Notes: generated by a model from the sequence alone, not told the origin. Positions 18,184 through 29,459 are shown, counted from the first letter of the stretch. The stretch is 63,572 nt of DNA from an uncultured Bacteroidaceae bacterium (GCA_905235525.1 CAJOLW010000008.1:1-63572); one strand, 5' to 3'. Made by a program: numbers and translations.

Positions 18184-18666
18184 TTAGTTGCCCGTGAAGA
18201 ACGGCACCACGTAGGGCGTTCCCTGGTCAGTGGGCTGTATGGAAGAGTCAAACTCCTTCCATTCGCTGACGGTGAAGATGCGGTGCAGTTTGTCGCAATA
18301 GTACTTCAGCGTCACGAAGCCCTCGCCACTGTTCCCCAGAATGGGCAACATGAAATAAGACTGTCCGCCCGTCTCTTTCAGGGAACTCACGGCACGCACT
18401 TCGCCACCCAGCACAGCACACATCAGGTCTGCCTGAGACACATATGGCAACAGTTCGGACTGGATTCCAATCTGTACCGACATAGGCCACTCACCCAGCA
18501 GGTCTCCATTAGATGGTACCACCCACGAAGGACGCTCGTCCGTGCCGGCTGTCGGTATCGCACCAGTGCCATTATTGTTCGATTCTTCATCGTCAGACGA
18601 ACTGCACGCTCCCAAAAGCAGGGTGGCAACCAGTGCCACACCTGCGAGATACAATAGTTTCTTCAT
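18184..18666 (-). CDS. Small lipoprotein paired with giant protein B
   Basis: A 160-residue lipoprotein beginning MKKLLYLAGVALVATLLLGAC with a clear lipobox (LGAC) and an acidic/Ser linker. Its start codon shares one base with the stop of the giant gene (TAATG), so translation is coupled and the two products are probably made in a fixed ratio. The single beta domain carries ADLMCAVLGGEVRAV, ILGNSGEGFVTLKYYCDKLH and RIFTVSEWKEFDSS, matching the lipoprotein of the left cassette along its length. I infer a surface-exposed partner or anchor of the giant protein. No known enzyme motif is present. Confidence 0.78.
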   Translation of the reverse strand: MKKLLYLAGVALVATLLLGACSSSDDEESNNNGTGAIPTAGTDERPSWVVPSNGDLLGEWPMSVQIGIQSELLPYVSQADLMCAVLGGEVRAVSSLKETGGQSYFMLPILGNSGEGFVTLKYYCDKLHRIFTVSEWKEFDSSIQPTDQGTPYVVPFFTGN

Positions 18667-21600
18667 TATTTGATGATTATTTTTTGACCATTAAAGATAT
18701 ATACACCCCTCTGCTCTGGACGCTTGTCATACTTGCGACCCAGCAGGTCGTACCAGACTCCGTCGGCATAGCGGCTTACGGTGGCGAAGTCGATCACCGT
18801 AGGTTCATTGAACGACCCTATCACGGCATCGGTCTGATAGAACATCTGTTCACTGCTGAGCGCTATCAACTCGTCGCCGCGTTGGATGGCGAAAGTCAGA
18901 CGGTTATTGCCATAGTCTGCAACCGAGAGGTAGAACAAGTCGTCGGAAGACAACTCAGCCACACCACACAGTTCCGCGCCGTTGTATGCCAACAGGCAGT
19001 CACCCTCTTGCAGGTCAACCCCAGCGGTACGTGCCACGATGTTCATCGAGTTGGCAGTGTTGTTCACATACTTCAGAGCCTTGTTCCTCACGTCGCCATA
19101 GCGAGTGGTACCTTCATAGCGAGGATATGAGAATAACTGTGTATCAGAACCCACGTGATTAAGCATATAGCCCTCTCCAACCGTCAGGTGCGTCAGTGTT
19201 CCCTTCCAAATGCGGTTGCCATTCGCATCCTCCACAAGCATGGCAAATTCGCTTTGCGACTTGATGACGTCGCCCACCGTAGCCCGTGTCGTGTAGTCAG
19301 CCAAAGCAGTGGAGATGGGCAGGTTCAGATGCGAGATGTAGGCAATGCGATTCCAGCCCGGCTTCACTTCAATATAATTATAGCAGCGTTGACCGGCGAG
19401 GTATCCAATCTTCTCATCACAAGAATAGAAGCGGTACATTCGCGTGACATCGACATCGATGCTGTCATTACCATTGTCCCAGAAATAATTGATGCGAGTT
19501 GGGTTGTCAGTAGCAGGAATGCCCTTGTAACTAATCTCGTAGAAGCCGTTGGTGCCATACACCTCCATCGCGTCGCCCACTTTCCATGCCGTAGAGCGGT
19601 TAAGCAAGTTGCTGATGGTGTTCTTCTCTGGCTTCATATAGAACGATATCCAGTTCCATCCCTTCTTCAATCGCAGCATCTGTACTTCTTCACCGCTGTT
19701 CACCAACATGATCGGGTTCTCAGTGGTGCCTATAATACTGCCAGCATGGAACGCAAGCGGTTCTCCGTCTTCACGCTTCAGCACGTAGATGTGTCCCGTT
19801 GAACAATCAAAGTATTCAAAGCGCAGAGGTTCTTCCTCAGAATTTTTGTTGTAGATGGTGAGGAATACCAGCGACTCGTGGGCGTTAGCCGTATTGTCAA
19901 CGCTCAGGGACGTCGAACCAAGTGTCTCATGGCCATTACCGAACACACCGATGATGTCGTAAGGATCGTCGGTGATGACGTCGTCAATCTTTACACGTGC
20001 TATCATGTTCATGGTGATGTTCTTCTTCTGCAATGACTCACTGACAGTCCAGTCTGGAATTGCTCCACGCACCGTGATGTGTACGGGTAATGCTTCGCAC
20101 ATGCCATCCTCGTTGACCAGATTGATAACCTCATCAAAGTCACCTATGTTGGTATAAGGCGAAACGGACAGATAGATGGTTTCCTGATCGGTAGCCCCAA
20201 TCGTACCACTGGTCTTCGAAGGCGTGATCCAGAGCGGCTGGTTCTCAATGTAGTAGGAATGTGACTTCCCACTGAGGTTTTGGATGGTCACCTCGACTGT
20301 AGAACCATAGCCATAGAAGGTTTCTATGTTCATACGCTTTTCCGACCACCGCAGTGGATTGCGATAGACATAAAGATCCATCATGACAGGATTCTCCATG
20401 AGGTTGCCATTGAGGTCTGCCACATCGCGCACGGTGATATACACATTGGTCTTCTCCAGATTCACGGCAGGTTCGTCAATGTTGATCAGCAGGTTCTGCT
20501 TGTCAACCACATAACTGTAGTTCAAGTTCTCACGTTGTCCCGTATTGTCGATAGGAGCATAGTTCTCACGGTCGCTCACCTGTTCCATCACCTCGTCAGG
20601 AATGATGACATCCATGCGTGTGGAATAGTTGCCCTGGTTGTCACGACTCTGCTTGATGCTCTGTCCTGATGCAACCATGCGCTGCTCGTTGCTCTTTTGC
20701 GTCTCCGAACGGCTGAAAGGCAGATAAACCAGTGTGCCCATCTCGCGTCCCGAAGGCGTGGTGGACGCATAGTTCTTGATCACGTTGACAGGCAGGGTCA
20801 TCTCGTAGAGTGCCACTTCGTCAATGTTGCCCTCAAGTGCACCCGAAGTGGTGTGGGCATCTTCGTAGGTAATGCCCGCTGACAGCGTGCCGCCCATGAT
20901 GCCGCCCAGTGTGTCAACAGGGAATGTCTGCAACAGGTCGTCGTCAACGTAGAGATTACCGACGTTGCGCGCGCGGTTCAGCGTAATTGCCAGGTGGTGC
21001 CATGCCCCATCGTTGTACTTCTTCGTGCTTGTCACTTCGAACTGACCATTACGATAGTAGAGTTTATCGTCCCTCATGCCGATATTGAAGTGATTCTTCC
21101 ACTGTGGCTCATCCTTAGCAAGACCGTTTGCCAAAAGCGTACCATTCTGGCTGCTTGTGCGGAACCAGAACATCAGTGTATAGTCCTGCGTGTTCGTGCG
21201 GACGAAAGCGCTGTCGTTGAGCACCACGCCCTTCTCGCCGTCAAGTTTCACACTCAAGCCAGCGGGCACCTTCCAGGAGGCAGAACTGAGCATGAGGTCG
21301 GTGCCACCCACAGCCTTATTGTAGCAGATGTCTCCCTTACCCTCGTTGAGCGCGAAATTGTCGAGCAGCCCTGACTCATAGCCTGTCAGACGCTTCTTGG
21401 CATATTGCTTGATTTCGTTCTCAGAGAGAGCCTTGTTCCAGATGCGCAGTTCCAGCATGGTGCCGCGGAAATCATCTGAATCATAAGGCTGGAACTGATC
21501 GCCCAGAGTCACACCACCCGTTCCCTCATACAAGCCATCATAGACCGCCTCACCTATCTTCGTGTTTCCGTCATAAAAGACAATGTTGGTTGTCTGTTTC

Positions 21601-24600
21601 TCTATGTCCACGTCAAACACATAACTTACCTGATGCAGTCCTGAGAACTCCACAGGCTTGTCACTGACGAAGTCCTTGCCGTTAATGATGACCATCAAAC
21701 GGTTGTCGGCAGACAAACCGGCTTGCACGTGCCTTCTTATTGAACCATGACGGAAGATGCCCATCGGCAGGGTGTGCTCATCCGGATTAATCATCATGTC
21801 CAGCGTGAAACTCTTCGCTGAGAAATTACGTTCGGAGTTGGTTATTGCTCCGATACCACCATTGAAGCGCAGACATGTGCCTTGGGTGATATTAGCGGAG
21901 TTGGTCATACCCAACACCTCAAAATTATTCACTTCCGAGAGATAATTGCCGGCTATCGGCTCTGAGAAGGCAATGGTAATGTCGTCACCAAGGCCCAGGA
22001 CTCCGTTCACAGGCTTCGGCGTGCCGAAGAGTTGTGGACGACGGGTGTCCTTCACACCTGTGAGGATAGGCGATGAAGCCGTGAGGAAGCCGTTTCCGTT
22101 TCGGCAATATACCATGGCACGCAGGTCGTAGTTCTGCTCCACGGGGTCTTTCTCGCCAAAGAAACTGGCTGTGATATAGCCGTCGTTCTCAATGAGTTTG
22201 CATGCACCGCTGGCGAGCGCCATCAGCGAATCACTCTTGTAGTAAGAGCAGATGTTCACCCAGTCCTTGTCTCCCTGAGTGGAGAGTTTGTACTGCAACT
22301 CGATATGGTCGAAGTTGCGCTGGTTCACGTTGAAGCCGTCAATACGCACAGGCATATAGTAGCCTTTTTCCCTCTCGTCGTAAGGCGAATCGGTATTCAT
22401 CACCCACTTGTCACCCGGAGTCGAGATGGAGATACTGCCTGCTGAAGGCACAAAGTGGGCAGAGAGGTTCAATGTCTCGATACGCTTTGGGTCATTAGGC
22501 TCCATCAGGTTAATGCCTATGTCCTCATAGTCGAAACTGCTTCCTGCATAAATCTCTATCTCCTTCGTTATCGCTTCACCCGCCTTCAACAGCACGGTGT
22601 AGCCTGTGCCATTGAGCGGATTGCCGCCGAAGAACACCTTTGCGCCATGCTGATTCAGGTTGTCTGGAACACTAAGGTTGAACACCTGAGTGGCTGCATC
22701 AGGAAGCGGACTCTCGTTGATCAAGTGAATGGTATAGCGGGCAGGCTCACCGTATGGCACGTTCGACACGATGCTTTGGTCAGCCCAGATGCGCAGTTGG
22801 TCAATCTTGATGGTCTTCTGGTCATAGACGGCGCCGGGACTGTAGTACTTGGTCTTGCGTTCGTCTTCCCAAGGTTGGCAGGTCGCACCGCCATTGGTCC
22901 TGAAGATGAAGTTACCATAGATTTGTTCATCGCTGCCTGCATAGGTCGTCCAGTTCATGCCGGCTCCCAGTCCTGAGAACCCGCCACGCACGTGGTCAAG
23001 CGTATTGTTGATGTACTGCAGGAACACATCGGCATCCCCTTTCTCCACGGCAGCGTCAATCGCGTTCTTATCCACCTTGGTGCGATAGACACTGATGTTG
23101 TAGTTCGAGCGAGCCGCTGCACTCAGCGTGAATCCTGTCTTCTTCGACCACGACTCCGACTTGCCGTTCTTGTCATTGAAGTCTATGTTCAGCACAGGCT
23201 TAATCTTGAACTGAATCTTGGAACCTCCTCCGTTGACTATCACTTCGCCTGTAGGGCTTCCATATTCATCTTTTCCTGTGAACATATCGAAGGTGGTCTG
23301 CACCAAATTGCTGACCCCATCCTTGACAAAACCTTTGGAGATAGAGAGAGGTGAGATGCGGAAATAGCAGGAATAGTCGTCGCTGGTGGTAAACGTCTCG
23401 CTATATTGTACATTGGCTGCACCGTCAAAGTCGATGTTCTTCACCAGGTCTGCCGCATAAGGAGCCATCACCTTCTCGTATTCGTTCTGAGCCAGGAATG
23501 ATGCCCAGGTCATTATCTGATGATTGTAATCTTCCACATCATCTGCCAGATTCTTGTTCTTCGCCGGTCTGACAATCGAATATCTATTCTTGTTGTCAAC
23601 GGTCAGTTTAGCATCGAAGCCGAACGTCGGGTCGTTGGCGTCAACCGTGCTGATATAGACGTTACGTCCGTCACGGTCTGCCATCGCCTGTGCTTCGGCA
23701 GGAGAAGTGCCCTTCGGCAGCAGTCGTTCGTTGCGAAGGTTAATATAATAAGGTATCAGTTCCGTCTCGATGTAGTCAGCCGTGTGCATGAACTCGGAGT
23801 TGAATTTCGTGCTGTAGGTCATCACCTCATCGCTGATAAGATAGACCTTCTTGCCGTCATTATCCACGCCTTCTGCCAGCACGGTCACCGTACCGTTCTT
23901 CACGTTGAAGGTGTTCTCACCCACTGTCGTTGCACCCTTCGTGCGATTCATCAGTTTTTTGTATTGGCTCTCTGGCACCATTCTCACGGCGATACCATCA
24001 CCAAAGATGAAGTTGTCGGTGAAACCGATGAAGATATCCGCCTTGTCGCCAATCCACTTGATGCTTGTCGAGGTCTGGATACGTTCTGTGGTGTTCATCT
24101 CATAACTATACGCCCACGTTCCACCTGCCTGTATGTTGAAGTTGAAAGTCCAGTTGCTGGTGGAACTGGCATTATTGATAGTTCCGCTGACAGGACCGCC
24201 GCCTGTGCCAGCCCAAGTGCCGATGTAGTAGTCGCTGCCTGAGCCTGTCACCTTGTCAAGCGATATGCCCAACTTTCCGTCCACCACTGCCGTGTAGGAA
24301 TACTTCAGTTTCGAGCCCTTCTCGATGTATGCAGAACTGCCGGCACCTGGCGGGTCACGAAGGATGTCAATCAGGTGGGTGGCACCCTTGGCGATCGTTT
24401 GCTTTCCCTGGTTCTCGATGGCACCCATCACGTAGCATTGCAATGTCTTTCCGTCGAGCGGTTTGACATCATAGAAGACACCATCGTAGAGCAGGTTGAT
24501 GTCGAGGGTGCGCAGTGAATTCTTGTCATTTCCGAGGAACGTGGTGTTCATTGGAATGAACTTATACATTCCTCGTCCGACAGAATCGAGTTTCACGCTG

Positions 24601-27600
24601 TCAGTCACATTGTTGCCCACCAAGTCGTTGTGGAAATAGACCGTACCCTCATGCAGCGGCACGATGTCAGCCACCGTGTCCAGGCGGTTCTCAAATGGAT
24701 ACTCCTCCTGTGCCTGGAGGTTGAACAGATAGGAGGCATTGCTCATGAAGACAGGATGTCCGAGCACGTAGCGCGCAGCAGTGTCTCCTTTCCCCGCTAT
24801 CCAAATCTTGACTGAGTCGGCGTGGTTGTCTATATCCTGTGCCATATAGAAGGATTCACCAAAGAACGGCTCACCGTTGTAGTTGAACTGGTTCACCGCC
24901 AGTCGCACAGGTGAATGATAGACACACTTGTACTCGACGATGCTGTCCTTGCCCACATGGGTCAGGTCAAGCGTCTCACCCACCTTGCCCTGCTGGAACA
25001 ACGTAGGATATCCTGTGCATGACTGCTCCGTAATCTTATACTTCGCAGGGAAGAGTTTGATTTCAAACTCACCCGTCTGGTCATCGGGATGGATGGTGAT
25101 GCTGTGGCGAGTCATCTCCCAACGGGTCATCTCCTTCGGCTGCTTGGTCTTCTGGTCAATGGCACCATGTTGCAACGAGTCCTTGCGCTCTGTGATGGAG
25201 AGGTTCAGCGGGTCGCGCACAATCCACGAAGTGTTGTCGCCTTCCAACTGCATCACCATCTTCAGGTTATGACCCAGGTTGTTGGTCGAGAGGGATTTTC
25301 CCAAAGGCTTCGAGCCTTGAATCTCGCCACCCACCATACGTCCGCGCAGCGTCACACGGGTCTGGTCCCAGAGATACACATCAGCAATGTTACGCTGCCA
25401 GTTGTGCTCCGTGGAGTCATTCTTGTTGTCTTTATCAATGTAGTAGCCGTCATATTCAAAGACGTGTCCCTCCTTCTCCACTTGTATCTTGTGAGGTCCA
25501 GCCGGAACGTGGATGGCGAATGCGCCTTGATTGTCGGTCTCCACACGCTTCTGGAGGTGGTTGTAAAGCGGATTCCCGTCAATCTTGAACTGTGCGCCAG
25601 GCACTGGAATGCTGGAGCCTTCGTAGAGCACCTTGCCGGTGAACACGTAATACTCACGCAGCGCCAGCACCATGTTGGTGAACTCGTTCTTATCCTCCGT
25701 GAAGTCGAGGACGGCATCCGTATAATCAGAGCCATCGCCTGTCACTAACACCTGAAGGGTATATGCGCCATTGTTAGGTACATAGTAGAGCGAATCGATG
25801 AGATAGTAACCTGTCTCGTCGGTGAAGGCGGTGCGTTCCACTCCTACGCCTTTAAGGTCTGGCGAAGGAGTTGCCTTTACCTCCACACCTCCGATACCTA
25901 TGCCGTTGGGCATGCGGACGAAACCGCTCACACGACCGAAGTTGTCGCACTTACCCTTGCATAAGATGGAATCGAGATGCAAGCCTTCACACTGCACCAC
26001 AGACCTTACCTTATATTCATACTCATGATGCGCCTTGGCAGTCATGTCGGTAAAACTTGTCTCCTGCACCTCTCCATTGAGCATTACAAAGTCCTTCGTG
26101 TCGGACAGGTCGCGACGATACACCTCGTAGTAATCGGCAGCACCTCCGTTGGTGTACCACCTCAGCAGCACGGCGTCGTGCATCGTTGTTGCCCCGATTG
26201 AATCCAACTTCACGTTGTTGTCGAAGTAGAAGGTGGATGTGGTCTTGTCAGACGTTGAAGCGGCAGGGAAATACTTCACGGGAATCTCGTATGTGCTTGT
26301 CGTCACATCCGCAGTCTTGTTGCCGATACAGAGTTGCGAACTGCCACGGATCACTTCGATGCGGAACCCATAATCCACACAAGGCGACAGGAGTTCCATC
26401 TCCAGTTGACCTGCTTTCCGCTCATCTTCTGTGATTTCACGCTCGTCAGTGTAGCGAAGTTCCCCATTCACATACTTGTCGGTGTAGAGTTTCATCTGGG
26501 CATTGTGATCCCACACGTAGGTTCGCAACTGCTCACCATCGGTGTTGGCGATTGTCACAGGCACACACTGGCCCTCCTCCACTGTCCAACTACTACCCAA
26601 CCTGGCAGCCAATTCTGCTGCAGGGATGTCTTTGGCATTGGCATAACCACTACCCATCTCGCCCCAGTTCTGGAACGAGTAGTTGTTCGTGTTGTTATTC
26701 TCTCCGCCGTTTCCGTAAACAATCGCCTTACCAGCATATCGGTAGCAGAAACCAGTGTTGGCAATGTTGTTATAGGTGCCCCTTTCCAGATTGTTCTCCA
26801 AAGAACTTTTGTCGGTGTGTTCCCAACCCACAAAAGCGCCTCCATAAGAGCCACTTCTGCTGGTGGCGGTAAGACTTCCGTCAAAGAGGCAGTTTTGGAT
26901 TCTGAAATAATTCTCACCACCATGTCCAACGAAGCCACCACCATGAGGAGATGGGACGCTGCCGCTGAAAGTGATATTGGCAGACACGCGGCAACTCGCA
27001 ATGGTGACTTTCCCTTCACCCTCACATCTAGCAATGAGTCCCGCTGAATGTATGTCACCCCTCACACTACCTGTCACATGCAGGTTCTTGAAGGTCGCCG
27101 CTTTTACATATGCGAATGGAGCCGTATAGGCCTTATTTGTGTCATATTTCACGTTCAACGTATGACCGTATCCGTTGAACGTGCCGCAGTACGGATTGGC
27201 TTCCGTACCCACCATCAACGTGCTCTTGCTGATATCGACATCGGCTTCAAGCACAGCATTCACAGCAGTATTGCCTTTATTGACAAGATTTGCGAAAGTC
27301 TCCCAATCCTCAACACTCTTGATGCTGAAGAAATCCTTCACTACCAGCGGCACGCACTTGTCGTTCTGCACCGTCCAGTCATCGCCCAACTTTAACTTCT
27401 GCTGCTGAGCCGAAGTCGAAATCTGCGAAATCTGGCGGCCCCACACAGCACCAAATGCCTGGGTGTAATAGCAGTTGCTCATATTCCAAAAGGAAGACCC
27501 CGAGGGGGTTGACCCGAGGGAAGAGTTTCGGAGGAAGGTGCTCGATCCACTCGTTCTGATGGTGACACTCTGCGGAGCAAACAGCACATTATTCAGATCG

Positions 27601-29459
27601 ATGGAACTATAGGCATCGCGCCATCCCACGATGCCACCACAGTTTATCGTTCCGATGCCCAGCAGTTTGCCATCGAACACACTGTTGTCAATCTTTAATA
27701 CGCCAGAACTGAGATTTGCCACAATACCACCATGCGTACCGTCGCCAATCACCGTTGAATTGATTTCAACCGATGACCAACACTTGTCAATCGTAGCCGT
27801 GAAGACCGTTGGCATCAAAAATATACCATCCACCCTTGCGACAACACCACTGGCAAACTTCGCAGAAGTCTTGATGGTTCCAGCCGTATGCAGGTTCTTG
27901 ATGACAACACCATGGCCTACATAGCGGAATGGAGCGCTGTACTCTTCAGTTGTATTGTAATTGACGGTCAGCGTATGTCCCCTACCGTCAAACGTGCCAA
28001 TATACGGCACATCGCTCTCACCCAACATAAAATCGCTGCTGCTGATGTCGATGTCGTTCAGCATCATCACATTGACAGCGTTGAAGCCTTTGCTCACTAA
28101 AATGCACAGTTTATTCCAGTCGTCCACGTTGCACAGGCTGAAGGTGGGGGTTTCAATGTCGCCTGCGTTCTGATGGGTCTCCCAACTCAGGTTCACCTTA
28201 TGCTGTTCGTTCTTCCCCCAGTCTTCCGCTTGAACGACTGTGGCCGACAGCACGTCGGGCAGTGCCAACTCCTGCAACAGCACGCCTTTGCCGGCGCCGC
28301 TCAGCGTACCATACCCCCAACTGTTCGCCACCGATGCACGCTGCACACGGTAATACACTGTCTTGCCCTCGTACGATTTCGTCAGCGTCTCATCAAGGAA
28401 ACTGAAATGCTGCTCATCCTGCGTGAAATTGACCTGCCCAACCGTAATCCATCCCTCGTCATCATCGCTTATCGAGCCTGCCGTGTTACGCTGAACAAGC
28501 CAGTAGTCAGCCTGCTGAATATCCGTACGCTGAGGATTGTCCACCTCCCAGGACAGTTCCACGTTTCCGTTGGTCATCAACTTGGTTTTCACATTTTTGG
28601 CTTGATGGAAATAAGGCACATCAAAAGTCGTCGATTGCTGCCCCGTCACCGTATGCTTCTCGCTGTCCTTATAATCAACCACCACTTTCAGGTCGTTGAT
28701 CAGTTGATCTGACGGCACAAAGATGGTTCCGAAACTCTCATTCGGCAATGTCGTACTCTTTTCCACACCATTTGCCTTGTAAGTGGCAACGGCTTTTGTC
28801 ACCTGGCTGGCAGCAATCTGCCATATCACACTAATCTCCTTCGTGTGCCCCGACTCAAGAGTGAGCATCGAATTGACGATGCTGGGTTCTATCTTATCAG
28901 GAGGAGGTGTCAAAGCGGAAATCTTTTTCGTCCACGACTTGTTCCACTCCTTCCATGCGTTCTGGTCACCATGCACCTGAACGGAGAATTCCAAATCCAT
29001 GCCGCGCCACTCGTAGGGTGCCTCCCACTCCAGCACAGCGGTGAAGTGGTCGCCACTGCTATAAATCTTGACCGTCTGCTGACTGCTGCCCAGACGCACC
29101 CAACTGCCGCTGGTGTCCTTAATCTTCAGCACACCGCCGATGCTCGTGTCGAACTTGGCATTGTTGGTCGTCGCACCGCCCGAGATGTCGCCCTGCGACT
29201 TGTAGTGGAGCAGCGTTTGTTCCGTCTTGCCCGAGGCTTTTACTTTCACATAGCCATCGATGGCCCACATGTCGCGACCGTCCTTGTCGTAGATAGGCAA
29301 CTCTATGCTCACGCTCGACCCGATGTTGCGGAATACATACTTATCACTGTCCCACATGAAATCGTAGGCACTGACGCGCTCCGTCGAGAGCAGCATCAAC
29401 AGTGACAACATGGAAATCACCCTCCTGTTTCCTGTAATGGTTGATAACAAGTTTTTCAT
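18666..29459 (-). CDS. Giant modular secreted protein B (about 3597 aa)
   Basis: ATG 29459 is preferred because it opens a signal peptide (VISMLSLLMLLSTERVSA). Module order copies giant A: fn3-like strands, two GLUG-like segments (about 440-640 and 710-890), two carboxypeptidase-regulatory-like folds (about 1175-1235 and 1270-1340), the unassigned core with ILRDPPGAGSSAYIEKGSKL and WIGDKADIFIGFTD, a Big_5-like module (about 2468-2516), two LamG modules (about 2525-2700 and 2743-2890), Ig-like modules, and a tail GVYIFNGQKIIIK. Local identity with A is very high in places (MQLEGDNTSW; GYPTLFQQGKVGETLDL). First gene of an operon with a lipoprotein, a GLUG protein and a small peptide. Predicted to be exported and attached at the surface. 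A duplication of A followed by inversion, or the reverse, is likely. Confidence 0.85.
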   Translation of the reverse strand: MKNLLSTITGNRRVISMLSLLMLLSTERVSAYDFMWDSDKYVFRNIGSSVSIELPIYDKDGRDMWAIDGYVKVKASGKTEQTLLHYKSQGDISGGATTNNAKFDTSIGGVLKIKDTSGSWVRLGSSQQTVKIYSSGDHFTAVLEWEAPYEWRGMDLEFSVQVHGDQNAWKEWNKSWTKKISALTPPPDKIEPSIVNSMLTLESGHTKEISVIWQIAASQVTKAVATYKANGVEKSTTLPNESFGTIFVPSDQLINDLKVVVDYKDSEKHTVTGQQSTTFDVPYFHQAKNVKTKLMTNGNVELSWEVDNPQRTDIQQADYWLVQRNTAGSISDDDEGWITVGQVNFTQDEQHFSFLDETLTKSYEGKTVYYRVQRASVANSWGYGTLSGAGKGVLLQELALPDVLSATVVQAEDWGKNEQHKVNLSWETHQNAGDIETPTFSLCNVDDWNKLCILVSKGFNAVNVMMLNDIDISSSDFMLGESDVPYIGTFDGRGHTLTVNYNTTEEYSAPFRYVGHGVVIKNLHTAGTIKTSAKFASGVVARVDGIFLMPTVFTATIDKCWSSVEINSTVIGDGTHGGIVANLSSGVLKIDNSVFDGKLLGIGTINCGGIVGWRDAYSSIDLNNVLFAPQSVTIRTSGSSTFLRNSSLGSTPSGSSFWNMSNCYYTQAFGAVWGRQISQISTSAQQQKLKLGDDWTVQNDKCVPLVVKDFFSIKSVEDWETFANLVNKGNTAVNAVLEADVDISKSTLMVGTEANPYCGTFNGYGHTLNVKYDTNKAYTAPFAYVKAATFKNLHVTGSVRGDIHSAGLIARCEGEGKVTIASCRVSANITFSGSVPSPHGGGFVGHGGENYFRIQNCLFDGSLTATSRSGSYGGAFVGWEHTDKSSLENNLERGTYNNIANTGFCYRYAGKAIVYGNGGENNNTNNYSFQNWGEMGSGYANAKDIPAAELAARLGSSWTVEEGQCVPVTIANTDGEQLRTYVWDHNAQMKLYTDKYVNGELRYTDEREITEDERKAGQLEMELLSPCVDYGFRIEVIRGSSQLCIGNKTADVTTSTYEIPVKYFPAASTSDKTTSTFYFDNNVKLDSIGATTMHDAVLLRWYTNGGAADYYEVYRRDLSDTKDFVMLNGEVQETSFTDMTAKAHHEYEYKVRSVVQCEGLHLDSILCKGKCDNFGRVSGFVRMPNGIGIGGVEVKATPSPDLKGVGVERTAFTDETGYYLIDSLYYVPNNGAYTLQVLVTGDGSDYTDAVLDFTEDKNEFTNMVLALREYYVFTGKVLYEGSSIPVPGAQFKIDGNPLYNHLQKRVETDNQGAFAIHVPAGPHKIQVEKEGHVFEYDGYYIDKDNKNDSTEHNWQRNIADVYLWDQTRVTLRGRMVGGEIQGSKPLGKSLSTNNLGHNLKMVMQLEGDNTSWIVRDPLNLSITERKDSLQHGAIDQKTKQPKEMTRWEMTRHSITIHPDDQTGEFEIKLFPAKYKITEQSCTGYPTLFQQGKVGETLDLTHVGKDSIVEYKCVYHSPVRLAVNQFNYNGEPFFGESFYMAQDIDNHADSVKIWIAGKGDTAARYVLGHPVFMSNASYLFNLQAQEEYPFENRLDTVADIVPLHEGTVYFHNDLVGNNVTDSVKLDSVGRGMYKFIPMNTTFLGNDKNSLRTLDINLLYDGVFYDVKPLDGKTLQCYVMGAIENQGKQTIAKGATHLIDILRDPPGAGSSAYIEKGSKLKYSYTAVVDGKLGISLDKVTGSGSDYYIGTWAGTGGGPVSGTINNASSTSNWTFNFNIQAGGTWAYSYEMNTTERIQTSTSIKWIGDKADIFIGFTDNFIFGDGIAVRMVPESQYKKLMNRTKGATTVGENTFNVKNGTVTVLAEGVDNDGKKVYLISDEVMTYSTKFNSEFMHTADYIETELIPYYINLRNERLLPKGTSPAEAQAMADRDGRNVYISTVDANDPTFGFDAKLTVDNKNRYSIVRPAKNKNLADDVEDYNHQIMTWASFLAQNEYEKVMAPYAADLVKNIDFDGAANVQYSETFTTSDDYSCYFRISPLSISKGFVKDGVSNLVQTTFDMFTGKDEYGSPTGEVIVNGGGSKIQFKIKPVLNIDFNDKNGKSESWSKKTGFTLSAAARSNYNISVYRTKVDKNAIDAAVEKGDADVFLQYINNTLDHVRGGFSGLGAGMNWTTYAGSDEQIYGNFIFRTNGGATCQPWEDERKTKYYSPGAVYDQKTIKIDQLRIWADQSIVSNVPYGEPARYTIHLINESPLPDAATQVFNLSVPDNLNQHGAKVFFGGNPLNGTGYTVLLKAGEAITKEIEIYAGSSFDYEDIGINLMEPNDPKRIETLNLSAHFVPSAGSISISTPGDKWVMNTDSPYDEREKGYYMPVRIDGFNVNQRNFDHIELQYKLSTQGDKDWVNICSYYKSDSLMALASGACKLIENDGYITASFFGEKDPVEQNYDLRAMVYCRNGNGFLTASSPILTGVKDTRRPQLFGTPKPVNGVLGLGDDITIAFSEPIAGNYLSEVNNFEVLGMTNSANITQGTCLRFNGGIGAITNSERNFSAKSFTLDMMINPDEHTLPMGIFRHGSIRRHVQAGLSADNRLMVIINGKDFVSDKPVEFSGLHQVSYVFDVDIEKQTTNIVFYDGNTKIGEAVYDGLYEGTGGVTLGDQFQPYDSDDFRGTMLELRIWNKALSENEIKQYAKKRLTGYESGLLDNFALNEGKGDICYNKAVGGTDLMLSSASWKVPAGLSVKLDGEKGVVLNDSAFVRTNTQDYTLMFWFRTSSQNGTLLANGLAKDEPQWKNHFNIGMRDDKLYYRNGQFEVTSTKKYNDGAWHHLAITLNRARNVGNLYVDDDLLQTFPVDTLGGIMGGTLSAGITYEDAHTTSGALEGNIDEVALYEMTLPVNVIKNYASTTPSGREMGTLVYLPFSRSETQKSNEQRMVASGQSIKQSRDNQGNYSTRMDVIIPDEVMEQVSDRENYAPIDNTGQRENLNYSYVVDKQNLLINIDEPAVNLEKTNVYITVRDVADLNGNLMENPVMMDLYVYRNPLRWSEKRMNIETFYGYGSTVEVTIQNLSGKSHSYYIENQPLWITPSKTSGTIGATDQETIYLSVSPYTNIGDFDEVINLVNEDGMCEALPVHITVRGAIPDWTVSESLQKKNITMNMIARVKIDDVITDDPYDIIGVFGNGHETLGSTSLSVDNTANAHESLVFLTIYNKNSEEEPLRFEYFDCSTGHIYVLKREDGEPLAFHAGSIIGTTENPIMLVNSGEEVQMLRLKKGWNWISFYMKPEKNTISNLLNRSTAWKVGDAMEVYGTNGFYEISYKGIPATDNPTRINYFWDNGNDSIDVDVTRMYRFYSCDEKIGYLAGQRCYNYIEVKPGWNRIAYISHLNLPISTALADYTTRATVGDVIKSQSEFAMLVEDANGNRIWKGTLTHLTVGEGYMLNHVGSDTQLFSYPRYEGTTRYGDVRNKALKYVNNTANSMNIVARTAGVDLQEGDCLLAYNGAELCGVAELSSDDLFYLSVADYGNNRLTFAIQRGDELIALSSEQMFYQTDAVIGSFNEPTVIDFATVSRYADGVWYDLLGRKYDKRPEQRGVYIFNGQKIIIK

